Assembly: GCF_008831285.2 (NCBI RefSeq)
Contig: NC_045145.1
Coordinates: 17,376,040 to 17,440,039, forward strand
DNA from: Nymphaea colorata
Taxonomy: Eukaryota; Streptophyta; Magnoliopsida; Nymphaeales; Nymphaeaceae
DNA length: 64,000 nucleotides
Direction: 5' to 3'
Position numbers and translations under genes: made by a program
Notes under the pieces: generated by a model
What the model saw: the letters and a program-made list of their open reading frames with translations, nothing else
What the model was told of the DNA's origin: nothing
Database searches by the model: none
Shown here: positions 1 through 13,400 of the stretch, piece by piece
Layout: each line of letters starts with the position of its first letter
How positions within the stretch are numbered: position 1 is the first letter of the stretch

Positions 1-26
1 TATATATATATATATATATATATATC
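1..26. repeat. (TA)n microsatellite
   Basis: The window opens inside an uninterrupted TA dinucleotide run. The array probably continues to the left of the window. Confidence 0.95.
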
Positions 27-566
27 CATTGGGTCATGGAATCTGTGCGAACGGCTTCCACTTTAAGGGGCAAGCAAATGTCTTCGTACTCCATCGATGG
101 AGGATTCCTTGTCTCTGGCAACTTGAGACCCATTTAAGTTCCAAAACTGAACTTTTCTGCAACTTGGTTGGTGGGGTGAGGTTCCAATTTGGCAAAACCA
201 AGTTGTCATCATCAGCTCTCTCTCTCTCTCTCTCATCCATGTCTTCAAGAATGTGTTCCTTGTCCTTCTTCTCCGTTAGTGTTTGAACCCCGCGACTCTT
301 GTTTGCTTTCTTGCCTGCTCAACTTTTGTGACTTTGGTGAAATCTTTCCATTTTCTTTTTTGGTAAACAAATTCCCATTTCTGTCAGCCCTCTCTCTCTC
401 CTTCCTGTGCACACTCACACATATAGCATTCTCAAAATTTCCAGATAATGTAATTGTGAAGATAAAAATCCAAATATCTAGAAAATGTCATGAGTTTTTT
501 AGTGTTCTAATTAGAATTTATGAGACAACAAACTTGAGACTATTAATTTTTAGATTACGATAAAAC
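27..566. other. spacer, no gene recognised
   Basis: Short open frames occur on both strands but none resembles a known family. The stretch is C/T-rich, with a short (CT)n run near 221-234. No RNA gene was seen. Confidence 0.6.
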
Positions 567-569
567 TTA

Positions 570-829
570 GAGGACGTTTGGGTGACACCCCAAGGATAGG
601 TTTTTGGAGTGTTTGGGTACCATCAAAATGGGTTTGAAGAAAACTCAATTTTGACAAAACTTAATTTTGTAAAAACAAGTGCAAAACCTGATCCCCTCTC
701 CCTCGGGTTCTTCGCAAAGACCAGGTTTGGGGTATATCACCCAAAAGAAACTGAGTTTTAAAAACCTGGTTTTCATAAAACCATGTTTTAAAAAAACTGG
801 GTTTGATGAGGGTATCATTCAAACACCCC
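570..829. mobile_element. Tourist-like (PIF/Harbinger) MITE
   Basis: The 260-bp block is bounded by imperfect terminal inverted repeats of about 20 bp. The left end reads GAGGACGTTTGGGTGACACC and the right end, reverse-complemented, reads GGGGTGTTTGAATGATACCC. With a one-base offset 14 of 20 positions match, and the six mismatches are all transitions. The trinucleotide TTA flanks both ends (567-569 and 830-832), which is the target duplication expected for PIF/Harbinger elements. The interior is non-coding and rich in short AACCTGG/TTTTAAAA-like words. The size and structure fit a non-autonomous MITE. No transposase is present in the window. Confidence 0.65.
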
Positions 830-1399
830 TTAATCTACGTATCAAAACTCCATGATCTGATTATGAATCATATGGCTTTTGATATGATATCGCTCGTATG
901 CTTGAATTCATTAAAATGATTTTCAAATGGATGGGAATGCAATATGTTAACCTAGGAATTATATTTTAGATGGCGTAATTAAGTTTGATTATTATTAATT
1001 TGAAAAAAAGGTAGATGACAACTATATCTTAACTTTTCAAAAGTAATTTTTTACGTAATATTTACGAACATATATTTATTTTTAGAAAAAGGTAGATGAA
1101 AGCTATATTTTAACTTTAAAAAGTAATCTTATACGAAATATCTACAAACATAAATCAGATTAATCAAATGACCAGTAACCAGTTCATATACTTCTTAATT
1201 TACTTTAATCTGCGGGAAACCTGGTTGCCTGATGGTTAAAAAATTTAAAAGTCGTTACTAAAAGCATTATAAACTATTGCTAAAAGTACCATACACCCAT
1301 TTATGCAACATAAACTTTTACTAGTGCCCTTGTAACAATTTTTAGTGATAAATTTTAAATTTTTAACGATATGACAACATTCAACATCCACTTGAAATC

Positions 1400-1453
1400 T
1401 CTTTCTCTCTCTCTCTCTCTCTCTTTATATATATGTATATATATATATATATA
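1400..1453. repeat. composite (CT)n-(TA)n microsatellite
   Basis: A CT run of about a dozen units passes into an imperfect TA run interrupted by one GT step. The same CT-to-TA arrangement recurs at 14922 and 58026. Confidence 0.9.
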
Positions 1454-1879
1454 TTTGACTTCACTTCATCAAGACCCACTTTTTTTATTTAGTGGAAAGG
1501 TACACGCATGATCCTGACCATATGTAACTACTTACAATGAATGAGCTCCCTAAGGGAAGTAGAAGAGGCAATAGGTCCAATACAAGAGGGCCAACCTATC
1601 TAGAATCTAGAGTTAAGAGGTGCGTATAAATGTGCATTGAATGTTCATTCATATTGCGTAGCTAATGAGATAAAACGCCGAATCTTTTGAAAAAATCGGC
1701 TCTCCCCACTCACCAATTCAATGATCTGCAACGCAGAAACGAAGTCAAAACACTTGCGGCAGTATAGAGTCACGAACGATTGATGGTGTTGCGGGAGAGG
1801 ACGGAGGAGACCGGAAATTAGACCAAGAGGGAGTCATTTTGCTTGAAATGGGAAAATATAAAATGGGTGTCGGTTAGTC

Positions 1880-1881
<2 letters not shown>

Positions 1882-1910
<29 letters not shown>
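1882..1910. repeat. (TA)n microsatellite
   Basis: About 15 uninterrupted TA units in an intergenic setting. Confidence 0.95.
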
Positions 1911-1913
<3 letters not shown>

Positions 1914-4270
1914 CAAAAATGGGCAGATGGCAATCTTAAATTGGGCACTCAATTAATTTGCTACTCAATGCATAAGAATATAATTTCTAACCTTCTTCCA
2001 ATGAATAAGATACAAGTACCCGTTGATTCATATCTGTAAATGTGTGAAAAGGTTGGTAAAGGAGTCAGATACACGTTTGAACACTTTGATTGCACGATAC
2101 TCGAACAGGTTGGTAAGAGCCAAATTTGCATGTCTCATGTTTATACTGCTCAACAACTTCGACCATATGTACATTTGGTTCTCTTAAAATCGTTTATGTA
2201 CTTACAAAATATTATCTCATAGGTAAACAAGGACAGTGAGTTGATCTCTACAATGACAAACAAGCAACGCAGTTGAAAAGCAGTTAGTGTTAGTGTCTCT
2301 GTTAAGACTGTAGTGAAGTTTTAAGACCGAAATTTCCCTTTCTACATTCGAGAGAAAAAAAAAATTATTGAGTCCACCATATGTTCAAACCAGAACCAAC
2401 CTGTCGATATTCTTTCTATTTGGCAGATCAACATGGAATCCAGTTCGCATGTCGATGAAGAAGGCAGGTAAAAGGAACCCCAAGGCAAACAGAAAAGGTC
2501 AAAAAGGAAACAGGGCTGCCATGGTTCGGGCGTGTTACGTGCCGTCAGAGGAAGAGGAATGGCAGCAAAAGCCAGCCAAATTGCAGCACGAGATGTCCAC
2601 GTCCCTGTGAGGATGAAGCGGAACTACCTTCTTCATTTATTAGTTTATCAATATAAATGACTGGAAATAATGTTTGGTGCCCACAAGATCGGAGCCGTCC
2701 GATTCCTCAGACAACGGCCAGGATCTTGACTCGAGCAGACTGTTAATTAGCTCAGCCCTACCATGTGTCCGAACCAGAGGCGCCATTATTTCAGAATGAT
2801 ATGTTCCCCACCTTTACCTTTTCCCTCTCTCCTAATTAATGGCTGTGTGTTGCAGAGCTCTATACTCTATAGTACAATCATAGGCAGCCAACCCGTACTG
2901 TGGTGGTGCGGCCATGACACGAACTGGGTTCGGCCATTAATGGCACAACCATTGCACCTACCTGCTGTTGCTGCAGCAGCAAAACCAGTGTCTCTCTCCA
3001 TCTCTCCCTTTCTTTCTCTCTAGGCTTTCTGTTTTTTCCTCTAGCTGTCCCCTCGCCTCTGAAATTAAAGAGCAGCAGGCTCCTCCTCCTCATCTGTGGG
3101 CCACCATTCGCTCTCTTGATTATTTCTGATATTTATCGAAGCTGCCAAAAAACTCCAAGAAGCCATGCATGATTCCAGAGAGAATTCCTGTGGACGGAGA
3201 CTCCCACTCTGCTTTCTCAAGCAAAGAAACCTTCCTTTAACTTTATGGCCTTTTCTTTCGGGTCGAAGCTGTCGGTGGTTCTAAAGAGTATAATCAATCT
3301 TCAATAACAGGTTTCCTCCACAATCTTGCGAAAGAAAAAACCGCAATTCCTTGCACTTTTTAGTTTAAACTGAAAACAAATTGCTCAATAAAATAAATTT
3401 TCATTCTTTAACTCAAAAAAAACTTTACAACCCCCCACCTTTGTGAATTTTCATTTTCCAGTCTTAAGCACTCAAGATACTTCACAACTCTCTAATAAAT
3501 GGAAAAAAATCCACCAGCTTTTCAAAACACACTACCACAATATATAGAAGCCTGCCTGCCTGCCTGTAGTGTGCGGGCAAAAAGAAAAGTAGTTGCATCT
3601 CCACTCATTCACTCAAAAATTTCCAAATAAGGGTCGAACCTTTTAAGTGGGCTGCCTGCCAAGTGCCAATAGTCATTGCTGGGCTTGATATGGTCCGACC
3701 TCTAAATCATTATCTGAGATCAAGTTAACAAAAATTAGCTGAACTCAAGTAACTAAGAAGAACTCGTTATACGTATATGTGTTCATTCTTATTGACACAG
3801 AGAATAAACAATGAGAATTATAGACATCATGGTGAAACAGTTGGTCAATATGATTGAACATTTCACAAGTTATTATGCATAAAATATTGTGTACATATTT
3901 AGTGCTCGTTTACCAGCACCAAGAAGAGCTTACTGTCTTACCGTTGGAAAAGGAAACGGGAAATGTACTAAGCACGTATTGTAGTGGATCAACCACCGGT
4001 CCACCACGATCGGTTTTCAAGTTTCAACTGCATCGTCCTCCGTCCACCATTGCCGGAGCATGTGGCTGTAGCGTAATTTCGCACGCTCTCGGCAAAAGTG
4101 TAAGGAGAGAATCACATGACGTGGACGCGCCATCCCAGTACTCCGCTTCGAAACGCCGGAATTCATCGACACGTCTCCGTAAAGCGGGAGCGGAGGAAGG
4201 AGGAACAGAGGAGGGGGACGCCGCACTTCGTCAGAGTATGTGAGTATCACGGGCTCGCTCACGTGATCGT

Positions 4271-6340
4271 GTCATGAACCGCCGCCCTCCACCGCCGGCG
4301 ATGGACGGCCGGTATCTCATCGTCCCCTCCCCTCCCCCCTCCGCCGTCGGAATGTTTCCGTCAGCTACCGACAGCCCTGCCTGCAACTCCTGGTCCCACC
4401 GATTGCGACCTGTCGAGCTCCTTCCGCCCCACCACCACCACTTCCTCCTCCTCGACAGCGACGCCACCAGATCGTCCTACCTCATCACCGGCGTTGGTTC
4501 TCTATATCGCTTGCGCCCTTAGTTTTTAACTAAAATTCCGAAAACGAACCTAACATTTTTCAATTCTTTAACACAGGCAGTCAGACAAAAAAAAAAAAAA
4601 ATCAACCTAATGGAATAAAAATGTCATTTGCATATAAAGTTATCGGGGCGAAAGTAAAAAGTTAAGAGAAGCCTTTTCACGGTAAAGGGCATCCCATAAA
4701 CTACGGCTTCTTGTTTGATAATTTTAGTAACGAGCGGGGTTGTTTCTTTACGGAGCGTGAAAATTACGAACCTGCTTTCTGAAATTGTGTCCATGACAGG
4801 GTCCGGATAGGAAGTTTCGGCATTATCGATCGGGGAAGAGGGCGGCAGCAAAGCCGATGAAATCAGCGTCGTTGACTTTTTCTTAAATGACGAGAATGTC
4901 CTCTGGCGGAATGTTTCCTCTTCTTGAGAAGCGAGCCATGCCTTTTAAGGAGTTGTCAACTCCGCCCTCCCCCCTTCCTTCCTCTTGGTTGGGGCGCGCC
5001 TTCCCCTGGCCGCTTCCCTCGTGACAAAGCCACCGCTCTCAACTCCTTTGGCCACTCCCTCCTTCAAGAGCGCGTTTGGCATAATCAGGATCTCTCGCTG
5101 AACGCTCCTGCCAAAAACAGAATCGACGATATTCTCTTGTGAACAATCCCAGTTCGGTCGGCCTCATTTCTACTGTGCAAACTTACGGAGATCGGAATAT
5201 TTTGACATCTCGGATTTCTAAAAGGCCAGCCGTCGAAACCTAACTCAAGATCGCGAAATCCGGGGCCGGAGATCTCGATCGACCGCGATCGTAATCGTTT
5301 CTGACTTTCTGGGGTTCCCAAACCCTAATCGTCCGGCCGCGGGTGTTCCGAGACGCCTCCCTTGTCGGGGCTCTACCCAACGCCTGTTTGGTCTCATTTG
5401 GAAACGGGACGGGCGCTCACGTCCCCTCACGAGCAGACGTTGCGTACAGTTTTGGGGGAAAGGACTAAACCGGCAACCTTTTTCCTTCCGTAAGTTTTTG
5501 ATCAGAGGTTAGATCCTAACTCGAAACGGATGGATCATCAATCTCTTTCTCGATTGGATCTGAAATACCTAACGTTCCACGACCCGCTCGAACATGACCC
5601 CCTTCCGTTACGGAGGGGGAGAAACGATTTAATGCGAATGACGAGCGTGCCCCTCGAGAGGGACTCGCATCGGGGGATGTGAATTCTCACATTTATTAAC
5701 CCGCCGGAAGTTCATAAAAGCGGAAAGTCTCGCGCCTAATTCCGATTCTAACCCTTCATCGCTCATCGCCGATTTACCGCGGGAGCGCCTTTCCGATGGC
5801 GGTAAATCGGTCGAATAAAAGCGCGCGGCGAATGATCGCCAAAAGAGCGGGGGGCGGACGCGCCGATGCTGGTAACCGCCCCGAGTTAATGAGAACGGTT
5901 TCCGGACGAGAACGTAAATGAACGAATTCCCGAACTCGGGGGATGTTACGAGGAGCCCGTGAATGTTTTCATTATTGCATTTAACGGCACATTTGGTATG
6001 CGAGTCGGAGAACTCTTTCTTGGCGTTAGAATTATTTGATGAGCGTCGTATAAAGCACGAAAACGAGAATGGGTAAATGCAAATGGTTTGGAACTTACCA
6101 CCATGACATGATCTTAACAGAAGCTAGCAATAAGGTCGCTGTAAATATGATGATGTATTTGTATGGAAATACGCAAAGGGAAGCTGAAAAATTTATATGA
6201 GAGGATGTTTATGTTAATAGCACTCAAACAATAAACAGGTTTTCTGAAAAACATTTGATGATATTGCCGTTCATTGAAAACGACTCAAAATAGGTGAATA
6301 TGAGAAGTAGAAAGAAGGGAGGGAGAGGCAGAGGGAGGTG
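4271..6340. other. CpG-rich block upstream of the SFH gene
   Basis: Base composition changes sharply here. The CG dinucleotide is common, especially between about 4.9 and 5.95 kb, whereas the spacer on either side is poor in CG. Several open frames on both strands (for example 4274-4522 on +) follow from the GC content. None has family motifs. A perfect 12-bp inverted repeat, CCGATTTACCGC at 5769-5780 and its complement at 5799-5810, encloses an 18-base loop. The block ends near the TATA box of the downstream gene, so I read it as a probably unmethylated promoter-proximal island. That function is inference. Confidence 0.5.
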
Positions 6341-6348
6341 TTGCACGT

Positions 6349-6357
6349 ATATAAAAA
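6349..6357 (+). promoter_or_regulatory. TATA box, probable SFH gene promoter
   Basis: TATATAAAA lies on the coding strand about 1.08 kb upstream of the inferred start codon. A (GA)n-rich, leader-like tract follows about 75 bases downstream. A transcription start near 6380 is inferred from spacing only. Confidence 0.5.
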
Positions 6358-6379
6358 CGAGGCGCTGAGAAAAAGCTGG

Positions 6380-7426
6380 AAGGAAACCCTCGAACATTCG
6401 AATTGCATCTCACCTCCGGGAGAAGAGAGAGAGAGAGAGAGATAAGAGAGGGAGGTTGAGTTCATCTGATCTGGCTGCCGTTTTTTTCGGACGGAAAATT
6501 CTAATCCTGATATGCTCTGCGTTTCCTTTTTCGGTTAGTTGTTGTGCCATCTCTGGCCCGTCCATATCTCCGCTCGGAAGACGCGGAGCGTCGAATTTCA
6601 GCTGTTTTTGAGCGGTTCGACAAGGTTCCCGCACGAGATTCCGTGCGTGGTGAGCTCCTTTCCCGGTTTTCTGGCAGGACTTGGTAATGCTCGTCGGTTT
6701 TCGGTGCCTTGTTCGGTGGATCGTCCACGGAAAAGGCAAGCTACTTGTGATATTCTGGATTTCTTTCGGTTTTCTTGGTTTCTTGAGGGATCTTTCTTTT
6801 CTCCTTGTGTCTGGTTAGCCGTTGTGTTTGAAAGTGCGTTCGGAGTGGTTCAAAGCGATGAAGGTTGATCTATTTGAGGAGTTTTGACCCTCTCTTAGAG
6901 ATGCGAGAGCTTCTTGGTGGTTCAAAGTGGCGTGGACGCTTTAGAATCGTCCTTTATTGAAAATGAGCTTCGCCAATGGAGAATGTGTTTATTTACGCTG
7001 TCGTAGTTCCTGCAGATGTTGGCGAAAACGGAGGGATCTCGTTTTCCGTCATGCTCGGCCGATGGAGATGTTGAGTGAGTAGTTACTACGGGATTTTTTC
7101 TGGAGTTTAATTGCTTGGTCGTCCTTTTTCTTTAACTGCTGTTTTCTTCTTTTTCTTTTTCCTATTCCCCCTGTTTCCGTTCTTGTTGACCTCGTCGGTG
7201 TTTATGCCATACTTTTCTTCTTTAATGTTGCTGGACTGTAACGGTTGATTTGATTTCTGCGGGAACGGAAAACCTATGTGCTGTTTATTCGGGTACCTTA
7301 TTGTGTTTCTCCTGTGTAGGGTGCACGAGAGTACATAACGGTGTGCTTCTTTACCGGCGTTGGGGCATATTCTGGCCGACTACTCCGAGCTGAATAGGCG
7401 GGGTTACTGCTGAACCTGGAGGGAGA
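6380..7426 (+). other. inferred 5' leader of the SFH gene
   Basis: The stretch between the TATA box and the coding start has several short upstream ORFs. A strong donor (A|GTGAGT at 7074/7075) is followed by a good acceptor (TTTCTCCTGTGTAG ending at 7319). The leader may therefore carry its own 245-base intron. If that intron is removed, an upstream ORF starting at 7062 reads into the second leader exon and stops at 7390-7392. Limits are approximate without transcript data. Confidence 0.45.
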
Positions 7427-10400
7427 ATGTCGAGTGAGTTTTCCTTGATTTGCCGAATCGGACGGCAAGATATTGTCAAGACGTTTTATATACCCTCTGC
7501 CCCGTTTTCCCACTTAAAATTTCTGAATTCCTTCCTTCCCTCGTTTTGTTAGCTGGAATTTTGTCGTTTTCGTTTATCGTTTTCTCCTAGCGCTTCTGGC
7601 CATTCGGATGACATATTAGGGAGATGAGTTTTTTCTGTCCCTTACCCGACTTACTGATTAAGGACGCTATAGGTCAAACCGATCGCGCAACATGATAGTT
7701 TAGTTTTTCCCTCTTTTTTGAAATCTTATGGTTGTGATTTTCCGATTCCCGATAAAAAGAAGGGCCTTTCCTCTTTATGTTAGTCGCCTTTTACTCGCTT
7801 CCACATTTTGGGTGGGTACAACTCGGTGCGCAGTTTACTACTGCGTTATGAGTAACCACAAGCCTTGAGGTTAGCTGAGTAAGCGAAGATATAGAAAATG
7901 TTACCCATACTCCTTAACTCCAGGCATTTTTCATGCCATGCTTGTTTTGGCGAGGTCTGCTTCTAGCTTAGACGATTTTACAGGCAGAAAAAGGCATTAG
8001 GAGGGTAGGAACATGAACAACTAAAGAGGATCAGTATAGACAAGCTAATTTGATAAAGGGACAGAAAAAGGAAAACAATGTGAAGAAAATGAAAATGTTA
8101 TGTGTGAAAGGGTACGGATATGATAGAAGGTCATGTCACCTATCTTTCCATAAACTTTGAGAGAGCTTAGTACAACGTTTGATCTCATGTTAGAAACATT
8201 TTCTTTGCCCAAGTTATAATGCTTGTTCTGGTTAGGTGGGACGTGGCTGGGTTTTAATTTTTAACTATCAACAAGTGCATTCCTCCCATTTTTTCCCCAT
8301 AACTAAGGAATTCCTGAAAATAGCAGAGTCTAAATTTGAGAACTTCATATAGCTGGTTGCATTCTTATGCTTGGTAATAAGCTGTCGCATGGAGCTACTG
8401 AGGTTATGGGGATCCTTTGTGTCACTTTTAATATTAGAAATAAATAGATACAACATTTCTATATGACCTTGTGACAGTCCTAATGTTGATTTGTATTGTT
8501 ATTTGAAGGTCTAGAGGGACTTTCTCATGATGAAAGAAGAGATAGGCGATCTGATGTTGATAACTCTGAGGATGAGAGGAGGAGAACTAAAATTGGTGCT
8601 CTTAGGAAAAAGGCCATAAATGCCTCTAACAAGTTTACACATTCCCTAAAGAAAAGAGGAAAAAGGAAAGTTGGTTGTAGTGCTCCATCAATCTCAATTG
8701 AGGATGTTCGAGATGCGGAGGAAGAGAGGGCTGTTTCTTCATTCCGTGAAGCTCTTCTTGCTTCCAATCTTCTGCCTCCTAGGCATGATGATTACCACAC
8801 TATGCTGAGGTTGGTTCATTCTGGAGTCCTAGATTTCTTATCATGTGTCTTCCACATGTATTTTTGTTTACTACAAAATTAGTGACTTGTGATTATATAT
8901 TATAGATTGTACAAATAACAAACATGGGCTTGATGCTCAGAAATCTGGATTTTAGTGCTATGTTTTGCTGAACCTTGAAAAATGCTTATCCATGCTGTCG
9001 CCTCCTTAAGAAAGGCCTTGCATTTTCTTCATTTTCCAGTTTGATGGCTCTATGACCTCTTGTTATTTGGATGAAGATATCATCTGCTTTGGATCTTATA
9101 GTATATTCTCCATGTGCACAGATTTCTCAAAGCCAGAAAATTTGACAAGGAAAAAGCAATGCAGATGTGGGCGGATATGCTTCAGTGGAGAAAAGATTTT
9201 GGAGCTGACACAATCATTGAGGTGAGGAATATTGACGATTTATTTGTTGCTAACTGACCATATCTCTATTCTGTTGAACCTACCAAATGACAAGTAGCGT
9301 TGTGTTTTGTATGTAAGGTCAGTCAGAATGATTAGTTAATTCATCATTACATAATGAGGAAGAAAAGAAACAGAACACATGTTTTTAACTAAGTTTACAG
9401 TTATGGTCAATTGCTTTTAAAAGAAGAAATAGTGAAATAAGTTTTGTTGCTCATAGTTGATAACTATGATATTTGCTATTTGACATGCAAATAGTGCAGC
9501 TTTTTCCTTCACAGCATGTCCACTCCTCTGGTAGAAAAACAAATGGGTACTTGACAAGTTTGTACGTCTGAAATGATCTTCACCATAGTTACATGTGTTC
9601 TATTTTCACACTTAATATCTTTGCTGATCGTTTGTGCTTCTGGCTTGTCTGTGCACACTTTAGAAAAGGTTCACTAATTTGTAGGAACAATTGAAGGCCT
9701 GTAGCCTGGCTAATAATAACATTTTTTCTCAAGGGGGTTAAAAAGTTTGTGCATACTTTAGAAAATGCTCCCATAGTCTGTGCACACTTTAGAAAATGCT
9801 CCTCATACATTTTTCCCAAATGCATGAGGAGCATTTGGGCATTCATATTTTTTATGGTCTTAAAAAGTTTCACTTTTATATTCAAATGCAGCACAAATGC
9901 ACCTAGACACTGCTTTTTTTTTTTGTTTTATACTACTTCCAGAAAAATGGACACGGACATTCTAATTAGTAAATAGTATGTAAGACTGTTCCTTACACAG
10001 TTTCTTGAGATGAAGGCCCATTATGCATGGTATTTTTTTGGTTATGGTATGCAAAGTTGATTGATCAATCAAGCACACCTCTAATTTTAAGTGTTCAAAA
10101 ACTTGCATGTCAGGTCATCTATGAAGTATAAACACCATCAAAATTCTAATGCTTGTCAACATTTCTGTAAAGAATAACATTATGTATTGATGACCAATAT
10201 TTGTGTACTGGTAACCTTTTTCTCTGGGTCTGGTGAAGTATATGAATCACAAACATGAAATGGTGGCCCTGTGATGATGCTCTGGAGTTTTAACAGCACC
10301 ATCTCTTTCTTTAGTCTTGTTTGGAACTGCTGCTATTCATTTAACAAAAACAGAATGTTGATGAAGGCTCTGGTGTTGGGGTTTTCCTAAGCATCTTTGT

Positions 10401-13400
10401 TTGTTTATTTTGTTTGATGCATTGTTATCCTTTTTCAATTGAAGAAAACGTATGGCTTCATTGCTTATATCATGTCAATCATTTTACACAAGAATGGTGG
10501 CTGGCATGTAGGATTTCAATTTTGAGGAGCTAGAAGAAGTACTCAAGTATTATCCTCAAGGATATCATGGAGTTGATAAAGATGGCAGACCAGTATACAT
10601 CGAAAGGCTGGGAAAAGTAGAACCAAATAAGCTCATGCACATTACAACACTGGATCGCTATCTAAAGTACCATGTGCAAGAGTTTGAAAAGGCTCTGGTG
10701 GAGAAGTTTCCAGCGTGCTCTATTGCAGCTAAAAGGCATATAGGTTCAACAACTACGATTTTGGATGTGCATGGTGTGGTATGTTGCTAAGTTGATTTTG
10801 GTGTATGTGCTGATTATTCTTCATCATATAAAGAGTATTTGTTTTGTTTGTAACTTTTAATTTAGTCCAGGTGTCATCCTGGTGTCATGTTTCGGTTCAG
10901 AATCCATGGATAAAATGTTACTGTTTTGTTAGTTTTAGACAATAGATATGTGAAGCTCCCAAATAGATGCTTGCAGTTTTCTTTGACCTAAATTTAAACA
11001 AATATGAAGAACTTCTGCTTTAGATGAAAATCATTTCTTCAGTCTTATGGTTTCCTATTTTTTTTTTGTAATGGACACTCAGTTTTAGAAAAAGGAGAAG
11101 CACTAGTGGTCTTCTCCCCTAATCAACAAAATTTATAACAACAGATCTAAGCAGACAGCTACTTTTCAGTCATTTTTTTTATTGGAAAAAGCCTCATGTA
11201 GTTGCGTATGGCCCATAAGGTTTTATCTTTAATCTTCCCTTCCTCTCCAATTTCCATGTCAGCTTGGAATCATAGATAGAGAAAGAATGATGCACAACTT
11301 TTACTGGAAGTGATATGTGATTATGTTCTGCATCAAGGACATCTGGGCATTTTCAGTTGCTTGATCCAGAAATACTGTTGTTTATGGTTGTTCTTGGCAG
11401 AAGATATGACCTAGTTCTATCTGATGATGATAAGTAGCCAAAGGCATTCATTCACGAAGATTTTGAGTCTTCTAACTTTTGGTGCTATTCACATAGCTTA
11501 CCAGTTACCACTATGAGTTGTCCTTCTTTGAACAGTATTTGTAGACAAACTGTTCTCCAATACATTCCTAATACCGCATTATAATTCTTGGTGCGTGTGT
11601 CAGGTCTCTTGTTGGTATAATCTATGAAAGCCATATTTAAGATTTGCCTGAAGCTTACTGATATTTGGGCTATCAATAGTATTATTGCTTGGGATTGTGT
11701 ATGAGCTATACTCAAAAAAAAGTTTGTGGGAGCTTTTGTTTAATGTTTCAACATGTTGAAATAATAGTAACTGTACAGGGTTGGAAGAATTTCAGTAAGA
11801 ATGCGAGAGAGCTCCTATCACACATTCAGAGAATTGATAGTAACTATTACCCAGAGGTATTTTTCTATTCATGGGGGAATATTGATATGTCCACCTCCAT
11901 AACTTTCTTCTCTTATATGTGACTTGTTTGTGCAGACATTGCACCAGATGTTCATTGTTAACACAGGACCTGGATTTAAGTTGCTCTGGAACACTGTTAA
12001 GGGTTTTCTTGACCCAATGACTGCTGCAAAGATACATGTATGGATATTATGTGGCTCTAAATCATTTTATAAAAGTATGCTTTATGTAAATTAAACTTTT
12101 TGAGTTGCAGGTATTGGGCCCCAAGTACCAGACAAAACTACTTGAACACATTGATCCAGGGTATTTTTTTCTCGTCTTCCTATACTGTGTTCAATGGCTG
12201 TGGAAATGGAAAACTGAGTTGATATTTTGTTTCCTTTTATTTTTCTCCAGCCAGCTGCCAGACTTCTTAGGTGGATCTTGCACATGCTCTACTGAAGGGG
12301 GCTGTCTTAAATCAGGCAAAGGGCCATGGAATGATCCTGAAATTATGAAGGTGTTGCATTCTATGCTTTTCATTTGCTTAACCATTTCTCCTTGTTCTCC
12401 TGATTATGAATTAGGAAAAGTCGGAACCTGAAACTTGTTAGCGCTTTTTGCTTTTTTCTAGCTTGTATATAATGGAGAAGCAAGAGTTAGACAAGTCAGT
12501 GGAGCTTCTGAGGTGCAGCGTAAAACAAACTCTTCTTCCAGGCTGTCATATTTAAAGGTAAAATGTCAAGCATCTCTGAATGTTTGCCATGTCATTTTCA
12601 CACTTCTTGATGAGTTCACTTCGTTGACAATCAGGGAAGAAGCAGCGATACCTCCACGGCAGAGTCTGGGTCAGATGCTGAAGATGGTGGTTCTCCTATT
12701 GGTTTGCGGGGTTCTTCTTCGTTCATTCCACTTGATCCAGTTCATGAAGAAGTGAGTTTCTTTCCTCAGATGTTTGGCTTATCAGGTTTATGTTGGAACA
12801 AATGGCACTTTATATATCCTTTGTAATCTGAGCCAGAGGAGTCATGGACTCTTGAGAATGTATTCCTGAAATTTGGATGGCATATTTCCATGGTTCTCGT
12901 TCTTTTAGCACATGCTTCTCAGATGGTTCCATTTTAATCTGTATTAATGAAATTTGGATGGCATCGTTACCATTCTTTTACCATTTGGTTTTGGATGGTT
13001 CCTTTTCAATCTGCAGCACAGTTTACCTAAAACCTTATTTTTCTTGTTTATCTTGGAATTCTCTCTTAAAAAACAACTTATACCGCAAGGATCAGATTGG
13101 TGTACCAGTAAAGTTTTGACAAGTCACTGAGTCAGGCTTTTTGTCTGTACTTATACTTCAGAGTTTTGGGATGTTTTTCGTGCTTTCTGCAGAGCATAAT
13201 CACTGATCCTGGGACTTGGTAGTCGTTCTTAAATATGAAGCTATTTCCAGACACATTAAAGAAAGTACTATTGGTTGCGCTTGCACACTGTAACCAGTTA
13301 TCTTACAGTTGTCCTTTTCTATTCCTTGTTGTGCAGGCTCGAACAACTGAACTGACTGCTTATCACAGTTGTGATGATAATTTTACCATAGTTGATAAGG

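Larger units (their letters stand above)
833..4270. other. spacer with microsatellites, no gene recognised
   Basis: The stretch is A/T-rich to about 2.6 kb and then more mixed. It contains a composite (CT)n/(TA)n array at 1400-1453, a (TA)15 array at 1882-1910 and a short GCCT tetranucleotide run near 3550. Open frames of 60-130 codons exist, but they have no recognisable motifs and change frame freely, so I do not call genes. Confidence 0.6.

Noticed and set aside
4231..4522. Opposed open frames, one on each strand, in GC-rich sequence
   Set aside because: Both are Pro/Arg/Trp/His-rich, as expected from GC-rich triplets. There is no motif or splice continuation.
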